Positions 31,515 to 44,044 of a DNA stretch of 64,000 nt are shown here, in pieces; position 1 is the first letter of the stretch, and each line of letters begins with the position of its first letter. The DNA comes from Theristus sp. LFF4_11. Lineage: Eukaryota > Nematoda > Chromadorea > Monhysterida > Xyalidae. The notes beneath the pieces were generated by a model. That model was not told where the DNA came from. It made no database searches and saw only the letters and a list, made by a program, of their open reading frames with translations. The position numbers and the translations under genes are program-made. The stretch spans positions 1-64,000 of the forward strand of contig JASANC010005354.1 in assembly GCA_030248135.1 (NCBI GenBank), given 5' to 3'.

Positions 31515-34500
31515 TCAAGCGACGAGCCGATTGAAGTCCTGCAGGTCGGAGATGACCGTGTCAACGAGGTGCTCATCGGGCGGTGCTGCGTCGAGCGGAC
31601 ACGACGGCGGCGGCGGCAGTGACGCCGGCTGCAGCGAGGACGATGTTGACGTTGAGTTGCTGTTGGCGTTGCTCGTCGGTGAGCTCGACGACGTCAAGCA
31701 CGTGCTGCTGCTGGTCGCCTTCATCGCGTCACCATTCATATCAGCCAGTAATGCCAATTCAGTGTTGTCGTCAAGTGTCGACTGCAGATGTGCACCATTC
31801 GCTGTGGCTGTGTCGTGCTCCACTGTGTTGTCCGCGCGATCACCATCACCACCGCCGCCAATGTTGTGCCGTTCCACGTCCTGTTCGGAGTCCGATATCA
31901 CCAGACGGTCGGACGGGCTCTCCGGCGCCTCTGGCTCTTCGAAACTGCCCGGCTGTGCGACCGTGGCCTCCGATCGCTGAACGCTGCTGCCCGTCGCCGA
32001 TTGATGGCGGTCGAAATGATCAGTCTGTTCACTCTCGTCGAAATGTGCATTCTGTTCGCGTGTGCTCTCAGTGAGTGCACGTTGATCAGGCACCGTCGCA
32101 TTCGGCGACAACTGCGTGGGCGTGCTCACCAGGGAATCGTTGGTGTCGTCTGCTGCACGCAGCACACCAGCACTGAAGAAATCAATGTGAAGTGCACGCT
32201 TTACAACTTTAAGCAGTTTTTTTTTGTAAATTTCTTGGTTAGAGCAGCAACTAGTATAGACGATCATCTGCATTCAACGATCGGATCGGCTGAGCAACAA
32301 CACTGCAAGCCAATCTGTGCACACCTCGCAGCAGACAGCGCGTCTCCAGCAGCAGTCTTCTTTGCGGCGGCGGTGGTGGCCCGTTTCGTGGCGCGTCCCC
32401 GTTTTCGTGCCTTTGCCGAGGACGCGGGCGGTGCACGACCCATGAGTTTCTTGTAGGCCTTCGTGTTCAACGCCAATCGATCCAAGCAATACGACAAGTC
32501 GTCGTTCTGCCGGCGTCTGCGCAGCTTGCGTATGCCCTCGACGACCGCCTCGTGGTAGTTGTGTTTGTCGGGGCGTTTCGGATTGTACCGCCGCGCGAAC
32601 AGCTCGTCGAAACTGAAACGGGCAGAATTAGCCGGTCTGCTCTTGTATACAGGCGAACTCTAAATTATAAGCAATCAGCAGATTGGTTGATCATCACGTG
32701 ATTCATGCTTTCTGTGCAGGCATTGCTACGGAGGCGGAGTCGTTCTTCACAGAAAGCATGCATCACGTCATACCCTACCCAACCAATCCGCTGATTGCCT
32801 ATAATTTCAAGTTCGACTGTAATTGGCTGAGTTATTTTGAGGCGACGAATGAGCGTCTCCGCAAGCTCAAATCCAGCTCACCGCTCCAGTGTGCTCGCAG
32901 GCACGAATCCATGCTGGTCGGAAGCAAGCCACAGCACGCAGGTTTCGCCGCCTTCGTTGAAGCAGAAAATCTCGGCTGGCCAGAACGGCTCCGCTGCACA
33001 CAAAATGATGAAACAACAGTGATTTATGCAAAACAAGAGACAGCAACGCGAATAACAACGAAGACAACAATAGTAGGCAAGCGTACATGGCATTTTCGCC
33101 CAGACGACGTCGCCCGGCTTGAGACCGTGCGGATTGTCGTCGGGCGATGGAGTGATCTGAAAGAAAGTGTGCTCACTTTGCAAGACGGCCTCATTGTTTT
33201 TCTATCGTGTGTGATGTTGGAACGGTTTAGTAACGGCTGATTCACTCAACGTTTCCTGGGTGGACTGAACTAACGGATCGCGGATTGTCGGTGCGCTCGA
33301 CCGGCTGCACGGCCGTCGGCGGCGGCGTCTCGGCGGCCGGTGTCACCGATTTGCGTTGGCTCTTCTGTCGCTGTGTGCCCTCTGAACTGCAGCTATTGCG
33401 CCGATGGATTCGCGCGCTCGACGCTGCCGACGCCGTCGTGCTGCCGTTGCCATCCGCTGTTGCTGTTCGCTCGTCTTCGTCCGTTCGTTTTGTCACTCGA
33501 TCCGAAACTGAAAATGTGCCGCGTTCATGTGACAAACATTCCGGAGACAGTTGTCTGTGATTGGTACGGCATCGAAACTGCATCCAACAGTGCTGCAACT
33601 ATTGCCCGATGATGACCAGTGTTTTGTTGTGTGGCTCACCTCTCCGCTTGCTGTCGGTTGCCTCTGCACGTGCGTTCAGCCCACTGATGGCCTCATCCAA
33701 CGCTGATCGTTCCGTGTTCTCCGTTTTGAGACCACCGCTGCTTGTCTCTGGTGTGTTCGATGAATCGTTGCACTCAACGGGCCTCGGCATCCGCAGGATC
33801 ATTGGACGTCCGGTTGGACCGACCTGCACAACGTTCATTCATACATTTCACTTTGCAAACTGCGGAAAACTCCTGATGAACAGCTGTTGACCAAAAAACT
33901 ATTGGATGTACAGCGCGTAATCAGGGTTGACTTGAACTGTGCTGCCGTCGTTGTTTTCCGAGTCAAAACCAGACAGCGCGAAAACGTGCAATGGAGTTAC
34001 TTTGATGGTCAGTCGTGGCACAGTCTTTCCGGTCGTGGCTGTGTCGTCTTTTATCGGTTGTACGTTTGCGAACGAAGTGGATGCCCCCGTTGACGACGAT
34101 GTTACCCGTGCGACACCACCAGTTGCCAACTGGCCAGCGGATTTCGGCAGCAACATCACTTTCTGCTCGCGTTTCACCAGAACCATCTGTGAAATATGAA
34201 AATTTTGTCTCGTGAAAAATGTGTTGTGCGTGAAAGTTCTATTACGACACCGTCAATGACGACCGAAACCTGTTTGCTGTTGTTGTTTTGGCCGACATTG
34301 TGTCGAGCAACTAGATCGGCCGATGAGCTTGACGAAGCAGAGACCGTTGGAAGACACGGAGCAGCGAATGAGGACGTCGTCGGCTTTGGTACGATCTTTC
34401 GCGGGCTGGGACTGTCGGTCGGCAATCGGTTGACGACAACGCGCGGCTGCAGATTCCACTGCGTCGGCGGCGGCGGCGATTTGCCTGAACAGCGTGCGCC

Positions 34501-36868
34501 TATGCCAATTGAACCAGCAACACAAGTTGACATCTTTTGAAAAAAATATGCGGCCGGGCGGTTGATTAGTTTAGCTGCCCTCGTTGCACAAAATTAACAA
34601 AGTGGAACAGACAGTTTGTAGTTTGTGAAATAAAGTGGTTACGTTGGGCGGAAGTTTCACCTTCTGCACTGATGAGCACGTTGCTGCCTTTGGCGGCGAT
34701 CGGGCGCAGCTGAAAACAGAAGGCCTTTGATGGTTGATCGAGGTCAATGATACGAAAGCAAGTTTCTGCGCGAAACAAACTCTGAGTCACCGTTCACAAC
34801 AAAAACTGCAGTCTCGGAACTCAAAATTATCGACCGACTGGTTCCCTACACAGGACTATAGGACAGATTCCCCTCCACAGCAATGGCCTGCACAGAACGC
34901 ATGCACCACGTGATCACCAACCAATCAGCTGGTTGCCTATAATTTAGAGTGCGACACACACCTGTCCTTGCGCAGCAGTGCTCGTTCGCAAGAACGCCGG
35001 AATCAAATGAACGTTTGGATCGAGTTTGCTGTCGATGGTGTTCGCTGATAGCGGCGGCTTTTTGTTCGGCAGCAACGGCCGTGTTGTCAAGTGAGTGCTC
35101 AGTTGAGTGTGTGCAGCTGGACGGAATCCCAGCGGGCGAGTGGCGCCTGAAATGTGCAAATGGGCACTTTCTCGGCCAAAATTAAACTGGTCGTCAAGTT
35201 GGTGTTCGACTTTGTGCAGAATCAGCACTTAAATCACAAACAACTAGCTGAATGGAATGACTGCTTCGCTTTTGAGTTGTGTCGACACTGATTGGTCCGA
35301 CCAGCTCGATGCAGCCAATCAGCATGCCATCTTCAAATGTCAGAATGCTGCGTTATGTCTTTACAGCTCGACTAGACACTGATAAACCAGTCGCAGCCAG
35401 CTGGATCAGTGTTCTGTCGCGGAATCATAAACTGCAAACACGAGAATGCACACTTTCGGTGCGCTTGATTGAACGCACATACCAACAACCGCAGTCGCCG
35501 TGACGGTCGCCGTTCGCTGCTCGCTCGGTTGTTCGGTCTCGTTGACCCGTTTCAGTTTTTTGCTCGGCGGCGTCTGATTGCTGCTGGCGCGTGCTCGATT
35601 GTTTTTGTTCAATTGTTTTCGATCGGCTGTCGACAGTCGGCCGTCATCCGTGAAACGTTTCACAGCAGACAAACTGTTTGCGGTCGTTCGCGACGATCGA
35701 TGTGAGCCGCCGGAGTGATGATGATGATGACTGGGCTGGTGCTGACCGCAGCTGCTGCTGTTCGTGCCGGTGCCCGCCGTCGCGCCTGCACTCAGCTGAC
35801 GACGGGCAAACTGAAAAGTCACTTGTTTCATTGCAACCCAACCCGCTGATTCGCTCAACCTGATTTATTGCGCAATCATGCGACCAATCACCTATGTTGC
35901 CGTTTCAAATGAGAAACTGCAATCTGTTGGAGTGTGTGAGACTTTTGTGGCAGTCTACCACGCAAATCACAACTGGACTGTGCAGCGTCAGTTTAACATC
36001 AATCACAAGTTAGCCCATTTCAGCAAACGATAACGAGTCGGTCTGTCAGCGAGCACGCATTGCAGCACGACCTGTTCGTGTTTGTTGTTGATCGGGTGCT
36101 TGCACTTTGCACAGAGCACGTTGCCGAACGACGGCCGCAGACGCAGCGTGCGATCGCCGCCGGCTGCAGCTGCCAACCGATGCGCGTTCTGACCGATCAG
36201 CGACGTCTGACGGCTGGCGGCTGAGGAAATCTGAACGGAAACGTCGAACTTTGAAGGACACAATTTGAGAACATTGCAAGATTGACCGCTTTGCCCCCAC
36301 TGTCGAAACACGAGCCACACACTGCACTGAGCCACCTTGTCCACGGTGAGCATGTCCTTCTTGTTGTCCTTGGCCTCCGTGGCCAACGCCTTCAATGGAT
36401 CCTTGCCGTCTCGTATTGCATCTTTGATCTTCTGCTCTCGATATATGCCAGCCATCCATCGGTCCATTTGCTCCGACGTGACGCCCGGTGGGGCGCTGAA
36501 AGGCAGAATGGTTTTTTGGCTCCAAGGATGTCACCAAACGCTGAAAACTCGCGCAAGTTTGCTGCTGCAGTACAGCAGTTTTGTTTTCTACAAGCGAGTA
36601 GGCTGCATTTTAAATAGTTGACAGCAACCAAAAGATGACAACCAATTGTCTTGTGCTCGTACCAGCCAGTCGATGCAGCGAACATGCAACCGCCATAGGT
36701 GACGTTACTGCTCGGGTCGACGTACGACACAGCCACGAAACCGGGCAACTCCAGTGACACCTCAACTTCGATTTTTTTCGTCTTCGTTTGTTGCTGTCGT
36801 TCATTCACATCCGTTAACTTGTCTGCATCGCTTGCTTTCTCATCTGCTGCCGGTGTTGAGTCGGCCAT
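31515..36868 (-). CDS. PWWP2A/B-like chromatin-binding protein
   Basis: Probable nuclear reader of methylated histone/nucleosomal DNA; in vertebrates PWWP2A/B bind H2A.Z nucleosomes and NuRD subunits. About eleven exons from ATG 36868 (MADSTPAADEKASDADK) to TGA 31515. Three family landmarks in the right order: an N-terminal block VEVSLELPGFVAVSYVD (exon 1); LRLRPSFGNVLCAKCKHPIN at about 36110 (vertebrate IKLRPRQVLCDKCKN); and the PWWP domain across 33163-32890, LKPGDVVWAKM-PSEPFWPAEIF, followed by LERFDELFARRYNPKRPDKH, which matches the PWWP2 LxPFLENFQSRFNKKRKG helix. Long Ser/Thr/Gln/His-rich disordered stretches lie between (e.g. 35400-35820). After PWWP come a basic KARKRGRATKRATTAAAKK segment and an acidic tail. 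The join between the 36003-36230 exon and the 35820 exon is inferred; two neighbouring genes are the alternative. Confidence 0.75.
32655..32817. repeat. Palindromic E-box MITE, copy 2 (most complete)
   Basis: A 163-bp imperfect palindrome: AACTCTAAATTAT, GCAATCAG, GATTGGTTGATCATCACGTG, CATGCTTTCTGTGCAGG, centre GGAGGCGGAGTC, then the mirror image. Inside a PWWP2-like intron. TIR resemble AACTCTAAATTATAGGCAAT. Confidence 0.8.
34858..34950. repeat. Palindromic E-box MITE, half copy
   Basis: Right half only: CCTCCACAGCAATGGCCTGC, CACGTGATCACCAACCAATC, TTGCCTATAATTTAGAG. Intronic in the PWWP2-like gene. Confidence 0.7.
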
Positions 36869-37536
36869 TATTCACAAGTCTGCAAGCGAAAAAGTTGAAA
36901 ACAGTTTTCTGAGCCACCAGGCGAATCATTTTCAGTTGAACGAAACAGAAAACATCAACAGAAACCGACGCAGTTCGGCTTTGTCAGCCCAATCCGCTTC
37001 TTCGCTCTTGAATCTGGTTTCCCCAGTGTTTCTGATAACAACTGAAATCGCTCAATAACAAAAATTTGTGATGTGATGATCTGAGTGTTCTCTGACTGAA
37101 TATCCAGCTGAAATAAACACAGCCACAGCCCAGACTGAATTTTCTTGGCTATCAGTAAATTCGACCAGGAAAACCCATACAGTCGAGCTTTAAATCATGG
37201 GCTGTCAGCCTGAGCTTCACAAATCACAAGCACTGATTACACTGGCCCCAGAACCAAGACAATTTTGAATGAAAAAGGGCTGGTTCCGCACCAGACCCTC
37301 AAGTTTTTTGGGCACAGAACTGAACATACGAAAAGTGCCAAACAAATTCATTTTGTGGTGATTTTTTGATCTGGTTTTGATGAGAATGCAGTGATAATTT
37401 TCCTCGTTTCACTTTGAAAAAGATCTTTCAATTCAACTGTTACCAGCCCCCCAAATTTTGACCAACTTTCGTTGCCAGACCCCTAATTTTTGTCTCTACC
37501 CAGCTTACCGGAATTAAGGTTTTTTGACCCCCGTGA

Positions 37537-37675
37537 AGCTGTCAGCTGATAGGTTGGTGATCACGCGATACATGCTTTCTGTGCAGGACAGACTCACCTC
37601 CACAGCAACGCCCTTACAGAAAGCATACATCACGTGATCACCAACCAATCAACTGATTGTCGAGAGTTCAACTGT
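37537..37675. repeat. Palindromic E-box MITE, copy 4
   Basis: CAGCTGATAGGTTGGTGATC, CATGCTTTCTGTGCAGGACA and the mirror half ACAGAAAGCATACATCACGT..CAACTGATTG. Inserted inside the old inverted repeat region. Confidence 0.75.
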
Positions 37676-37834
37676 ATGAGGTCTGAGGCGATAATTTGAT
37701 TTTCTTGCCTTTTGACAAACTGACATGAAAAGCCGTCTTCTTAGATTTGGTGTATCCTTACGTGACTCTTGTTTTGAGTTTCCAACTGAATTTTGGCTTT
37801 TTTGGCAGAACTCGATGGGGTGATTAAAACGCAG

Positions 37835-38185
37835 TGTTATACGTCAGTTTTTGCTTTGTGGGCTGCGGACTGACACCGCGAGGGCTGGACACTGTTTTTG
37901 CGGTTTCGCCCGGTAAGCGAAGACCGCGGCGACCCCGGGCTCGTCAGTTCGACAAATCGCCAGACCAAGCATATTTGTTAAAAACGAGGGCTGGCTGATG
38001 TTTCGTGCTACCATTACCACCCCTCGGCGCACGTGCATTTTTTGAGACTGTGCGGTCTGGCGACTTGTCGAACTGACGAGCCCGGGGTCGCCGCGGTCTT
38101 CGCTTACCGGGCGAAACCGCAAAAACAGTGTCCAGCCCTCGCGGTGTCAGTCCGCAGCCCACAAAGCAAAAACTGACGTATAACA
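37835..38185. mobile_element. Near-perfect 132-bp palindrome arms
   Basis: Arms 37835-37966 and 38054-38185 are inverted copies with about one difference (GACAAATCGCC versus GACAAGTCGCC); spacer 87 bp. GC-rich arms include TTCGCCCGGTAAGCGAAGAC and CGGCGACCCCGGGCTCGTC. The identity implies a recent insertion or ongoing gene conversion between arms. No ORF. Confidence 0.8.
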
Positions 38186-40065
38186 TCGTTTTTACGCATA
38201 TATGCGTGGCCACAAGCCAACCCAAGCACGCAGTGTTATGTTTGGCGGTTAAAATCACCTTGTCTAATACTTCATTGCGCTTCAGTTAATGGGCCCGAGC
38301 CTATGTATGGGCCTGAGCCAAACTTTTGGTTGATGTAGCAACTAGCAAGACATGACCGAAAAACTTTCACGGTCAGACCTTCACGGCGGTCAAAAAAGCC
38401 CTGGTTCCGGCAAGCTGGGCAAAGGCAAAAATGAAGGGGTCTGGTAACAAAATTTTTGAAAAATTTTGAGGGCCTGGTAACAGTTAAATAAAGTTTTTTC
38501 GGAGTGAAACAAAGAAAATTATCACTTCTTTATCATCAAACAAGATCACAAAATCACCATAAAGTGAATTTTTCATCACATTTGGTATGTAAGTTCTGTG
38601 CCCAAAAAACTTGGGGAGCTGGTACGGAACCAGGGCCCTGGTTCAAGGCAAAATTGCTCTGGTTCTGGGGACCAGTGGAACCAGTGCTTGAGCTCTGCTC
38701 ACGGTCTCTGTTTTGTCTTTCAGAAACCACGTCTGCCATGCTTTGTTTGTGTCATTCTTTGATTCTTATCTGAATTTGAGGCTTTGAAAAAAAAATCAAA
38801 AACTCCCGGCTGCGAACTGAACCAGAAACTACAACTCGTCTGTGAGCGGGTCTGGCCTCTGGCGTCTGTGTGTGCGTGCCTGTGTGTGTTACTGTGTGTG
38901 TGTGTGTGTTTTAGGTAACCGAAGGCTTCGCAAGCAGTTATTTGAAGGTGCACGGTTTAATTCTTGTCAGTGAAGTTTTGAAATTGCAAGGAGCTTCAAT
39001 GTTTTGATTCAGTCGGCGCGCATTCAAGGAGAACCAACTGCAGCGTGGGAAGAAAACATTTTGACCGCAGAGGTGCAGTCGCGAGTTTCGACTGCCCATC
39101 ATTTTTTATCAGTACCAACTGACCGTGAAGATTGGATATACCCACCAAACCAAATCCCAAACGAAATGAGGATTTATGGAAATAAGAGTATCAACTTGAA
39201 CATGAAACGAATGGGAGTTCTCAATATTGCGGAAAATCGCTCGAAAGGAAACATTTCACGAAAGACACAAAAGGTGTACGACAGCCGTCATTTTGTGCCA
39301 ACATGAAGAATATATACCAAAAACTATTTTGTTTCACTGATCAAAAACAATAATAACAGGACGGGTACGCTTAAGCGGTGCTCCTACGGTCCCCGTCCTC
39401 CCACGACAACGATCAAGTCCTCAGAAAAAACTCTAGCTCTTGCTTTTCAATCTCAAATTTTGACAAACAAGTCACATACTCACTTTTCACAGCGCTTCTG
39501 ATGCCACCACAACGGTCGATTTGTCAAATCGGATTCAGGGCTCGATCCTGACCAGATTCTGTGCGAGATCACCAGCAGCACAGGACACTGAGGCTGACCG
39601 TTGTCATTTTCATTCAAAAAGTATCTGAAATAATGTTAACGAAATATATTTTAAAACAAATATCATGTCGTTCGTGTGCACGTATTATCGTCATCGTCTG
39701 AGCGAGCATACCTTGTCAAGTTTCAAGCAAGCAATGTTTTTTTTGTTTTCTTTCTTTCATCGAATTTGTGCGCAAGCAAGCAGAGCAGGCCCCGGCGCTT
39801 CCACAGCCCACCAAACCAAGTCCTGCTCCTTGGCTATCAGGCAAAAGCACTTTGGTATTGATATTTTTGTAATAACGTTTTTCAACAGTTTCCACAAAGA
39901 GAAGATGAAGATTTTTTATCGTACATCAACGCCTCCTTTCAATTGTCGTTTGTAATAACTTTGATTTGGTTGGACTACATTTGCGTTGGCTTTCCGCACA
40001 ATAAAAAAGCTTTTTGTTTCGACGTCTGATGACTGAAAATTGCACTCATGAGCTTTGGTTACTGT

Positions 40066-40298
40066 TGTTTTTATTTATTTGTTCACGGACCGGTTCCGGA
40101 AACCGTAAGGATCCAAACTCCGGCAGAAACGGGCAATACTGTCCCGAGCACAATTTACCCTCGGCTCTGGAGGGAATAGACCATTAGATGTTACTGGTCA
40201 CTTTAGATTTTTCATTTGTCTTGTCCGCAGCGGGGTTCGAACTTTCCACCTGCAGAACGGTAGACGAAAGCCCTACACCTGCGCTACAGACGCGACGT
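40066..40298 (-). repeat. tRNA-derived SINE, copy 2
   Basis: Full-length match to 13171-13415 on the same strand, with A box GTAGCGCAGGTGTAGGGC and B box GGTTCGAACCT-like core (GTTCGAAC) and the ATTTATTT tail. About 10% different from copy 1 by eye. Confidence 0.85.
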
Positions 40299-40902
40299 TG
40301 TTCACCACGTGATTCATGGCATGGCCTTTTCAGCAGCTGCTCGAAGCATTGCGGTCCCCGGACCATTGGTCACCTGATTACTTAACCAGTTAACAACTTG
40401 AGTATTAATATTTATCAGATTTTTTCTGCATGCGATTGTTTTCTGTGATTCTTTGAATTCTTTGCGTGTAGTTTCTCTGCAGATGGCATCAACTCAACCA
40501 AACATTTTTTGTTTCAACTGAGAATCATCAACGTGTCGAAAAATATAACGGGAAAACTTCTGTTGCAGTGACAAGGTAAAATAAAACCACTGATAGAATG
40601 CAGGTGATTCAGAAGCAGCGCGCTTGCGATTGTTTTTAATGCAGTTGGTTCTTTTCTCATTATTGGGCAATTCAAAATATCAAAGATCACAAACAATTAA
40701 TCCAAATAATTGGAAAAATGCAAGCACTGAAAACGGCGACATGGATTTGGAGACAAAAAAGACAAGAACAGCATCACTTTGTGGTGTTGGCACCATCAGA
40801 TTGAAGCGGCGTTTTAGACGATACAGTTCCGTGATGGAAGCCATCTTGCCAACTTGCACGTGTCAGTCTTAGCAACAGGCCACCACCACCACCACCACAT
40901 GA

Positions 40903-43900
40903 TCATTTATTTTTCGCCGTGTTCGGCAGGCGATGTCGCTGCAGCGCACTCGTGTCACTGAGGCATTCGGCGCTCATTTCACTCAACGGCGGACTCGACA
41001 TGTCTGACGACTCCGGCACGGCCTGGTGGTGGTCACGCAGCTCCTGCTCTGCTTCCATCAGCGGATTCTGCCTCGCCGATCGATATTGCACGTTGCCGTT
41101 GCTGTGGCCCGGTCGATAGTGACGCCACGGCGGACTGGACGGCGTCAGCGTCTCGTCTTTCCTGTCATCATCAAGCACCAGCGGTTCGTGCAGTTCGTCA
41201 CCGTGGTGATAAGCAGTAAACTTCAGATGGTTGCTGCTGGTGTCGTTGCGTGCACCGCTGTTGCTTTGGTGATGTTGACCGGCTACGGCGTCCACCGGAC
41301 TGAGGTGATTCTCCTGCAACACCATCGGCAGCACCAACGCCGGACAGTGATGCATCGATTGGTCGCCGCCGAGACTGTGCCGCGGACTGTACATCCTGAA
41401 AGAAATGGAGAATTTCAAAACTCTGTACAGAATACGCTGACTCAAGTGAGTTGTGAACAATAATATTGAGTGAGGATCACAAAAATCGTATTTCAGACTA
41501 GAGACTGAGAGGTGGGCGTTTCAATGTTGTAGTGGTGCAATAAATGATACCGATGAAGTGGGACAGGTACAAGTAGAGGGAAAAAATCAAACAAAAGATT
41601 GAATGTGTTGGGAAATGGAAGAGTGATAAACATCAATGAAAATATTGTGTGCAACTGCAGTGTGTCGAAGTGTGGTGTATGAATATAAAGGAAAAGTTGT
41701 TAAAAGGCATTCATGAAGCAGGATTTAGTGACCACGTAGCTATGCTTTAACGCAGCAGCTACGCGTCGCCAAATACTGCTTCATGAATGCCGCTTTATGT
41801 GACATAGTTTTTCGAACGGAACGATAGCTAATGGAGTTTTTTAGATTCACAATCAATAAGGGATGCGACTCGACACAATTGGTAGGCCAACCCAGCACAG
41901 CACACGCGGACACGATTGCTTACTACGAAGTTTAAGGCACCATTGACAGCGTTTGTTATCACAACAGTGTTTGCTTGTCAATATCTCTCAAGAGCGGGCA
42001 CCGTCAACTGATTGCCGTAATGAGGCGGACTCGGACAACGGGCCGTTGTGAAATCGCTCAAATGCATCTGATGCTGTCTGCAAAAACCCACTGTTTTGGC
42101 GCTCCTGTTACTGTTTGATTCATGGAACATGTGCTAGCGTTTATCTCTGCGTTTATTTTTGGAACCATTACTTGTTGTTGTACTTTATCGGTTGAGAACA
42201 TCGTCTGACCTCATGTAGCTGCCTCGCTGACTGCGTACACTGCTGCCCCGGCGGCTGGTCGGCTTCTCGGCGCGCGTCATCGATGGGATCATGCGGCGCT
42301 CGACGAGCTGCTGGATGTGGAATCGTTGGAAGATGCGTTCGTCACGGTTGGCCATGTAGACCATCAGTGTGAACAACGCTGTGAACTCGGTGCACAGAAA
42401 GGACAACTGCAAGCGAATATGCGGCGGAAAATGAGGCACAGCAGAAACAGACACTGCACTCATTCATACGCAATCAACCACGGTAATTGTCTGCTTTTGA
42501 ATTGCGATCACTAATTGCTCCTCCGATATTCACCAATCACCGATATTCAAATGTCACAATTCACAAATGCCCTGGGTAGCCAATGTTTTGCAGTGTCCAC
42601 TGAATGTAGACAACCAACAAACGAGCAACAATTTTAAAAGTGGCCGACCAAGATTGACAGAAATGAATATCCGTAGTTGTAGTAGAACAACGGGTCATCC
42701 ATTGGGGACGCTGGATACAGTTTGCGGCCGACTTCTTGCGCCAACGACGCCATGTAAACGATCAAGCACAGGAACACGAACATGCCTGTGAAACGTGCGA
42801 ATGTAAAACTGGCATCAATCAACAAACAGCAAGCAAAACTTTGTATGAGAAAAATACGAACCACTAAAAATGTGCAGAATGCTGTTCGCCAGAATTCCTT
42901 GGTAGTAATCGGTTTTGATGTTGTTGAACAACGTCAGCACCAATCCGACGATGTTCGCAAGTGCGCCGCACACAAGGAAATACGTCGCGCGGGTCACGGC
43001 TTCTGCAAATCCTTTGTTTTTGTTTTCCCTGCGGTTCTGGAAGACTCGATTTGTTGAAAAACAATGAAAGCAACCAACGTTCAACGGACTGCGTGACGTC
43101 CGACGGTTCTTCGGCATTCCAGTAGATCACACGTCTGCATGTGGTTTTAGCATTGGTTAAAGCTGAAACAACAACAACAACTGTTATGTGGAAAATAATT
43201 GTGTAATGGGAAATATAATGTATAATGTAATTGGGAAATATAACAACAATAGCAAGCATAATTTGAAAATTAAAAAAATGATTGGCGCTTGCTCTGATTA
43301 TGTCCAAACGACGAAAAGCTCACGTCCAGGTCCAGTGTAGCATCCCCTCCAGGGGCCAAGTGTTGCATTTTTGAAAAATTTTAGTTCTCTTCGTTGGTTT
43401 TCAGTCATGTTCAGTTTTGCCATTTCAGTTTCGTTCGGTTTATGGTATTTGATCCACTCCGACGTGTACAACCATTCGTTTGTGAACGTTCCTGAAGAAG
43501 CATGAAAGTCTCAAACTTGTGACAAAAAACATGAAACTTCGTGATACATTACTGAAACAAAAAGACACGTAAAAGCATTTTTTTGTCACAAAAGTGGGCA
43601 CTGGACTGAGCAGCTTTTTGCAAAGTTGAACTCCTGGTCTGCAACTAATCCCGCCTTGATGGAGAATACAAGATCTGCCTTATTTATTCGCCGCACTGTA
43701 GTTTTCGCAGCCTTTTCTTTTTAATTTGTTGAAGAACTTTTTGAGTTTTATTGCAAACCCTAAAAAACCTAAACACTACTCACAGGCCCACCTCTTCGTC
43801 TGATTTTCAGTTGTGTTAAGAATCGTGGTTGAGGGCGGAAACAAAAACAACAACGAAACTGACCGATGACGACGGTGCTGGTGGCAAGCGACGAGAAGCA

Positions 43901-44044
43901 GAGGGCGATTTTGAGCAGCAGTCGGCGATTGGGCGCCGAGATTTTGGTCAGATTGCGTTGGCCGCCGGGCAGCACCTGCAGCAGTTCACGTTGCTCCTTG
44001 CCGACCTGGACGCTGCTCTGGAAGAACATCATGATGACACGCAT
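40903..44044 (-). CDS. Stargazin/CACNG-like tetraspan membrane protein
   Basis: Likely auxiliary subunit of a receptor or channel at the plasma membrane (claudin/PMP22/CACNG fold). Seven exons, all phases verified: 43864-44044, 43324-43491, 43086-43162, 42862-43036, 42649-42785, 42210-42406, 40903-41395; 475 residues. TM1 LLLKIALCFSSLATSTVVIG; first extracellular loop with TNEWLYTSEW, NATLGPWRGC (the family G-L-W-x-x-C motif) and a later Cys; TM2 TYFLVCGALANIVGLVLTLF; TM3 ILHIFSGMFVFLCLIVYM; TM4 after DPLFYYNYGYSFLSIL. The last two exons give a ~200-residue cytoplasmic tail rich in Ser, His and Gln, longer than in most TARPs. The ATG at 44044 gives MRVIMMFFQSS. C-terminus TAKNK is not a clear PDZ ligand. 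Confidence 0.82.
41707..41792. repeat. Short hairpin MITE in the stargazin-like gene
   Basis: GGCATTCATGAAGCAG at 41707 pairs with CTGCTTCATGAATGCC at 41792; the stem continues through GATTTAGTGACCACGTAGCT against AGCTACGCGTCGCCAAATAC. Loop about 15 bases. In the last intron. No clear target duplication. Confidence 0.75.

Larger units (their letters stand above)
37240..38678. repeat. Old inverted repeat containing a younger palindrome
   Basis: The outer arms (about 37240-37520 and 38390-38678) are imperfect inverted copies: CTGGCCCCAGAACCA versus TGGTTCTGGGGACCAG, TTTTTTGGGCACAGAACT versus AGTTCTGTGCCCAAAAAA, plus GGCCTGGTAACAG / CTGTTACCAGCC. Both arms have many differences, so the element is old. 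No target duplication found. Confidence 0.75.
36869..40902. other. Repeat-rich region upstream of the PWWP2-like gene
   Basis: Holds an E-box MITE (37537-37675), a nested inverted repeat (37240-38678), a GT microsatellite (about 38870-38910) and a SINE (40066-40298). A splice-flanked exon candidate on the minus strand at about 39487-39613 (acceptor ATTTCAG, donor GTGAGT, reading LNENDNGQPQCPVLLVISHR) could belong to an unidentified gene; I could not extend it. Confidence 0.45.

Noticed and set aside
34664..34710. CTGATGAGCACG, possible hammerhead
   Set aside because: No GAAA/GTC with complementary stems nearby.
39004..39306. 100-residue plus-strand ORF (DREDWIYPPNQIP..)
   Set aside because: No family recognised, no splice context, no neighbouring exons; not supported as a gene.
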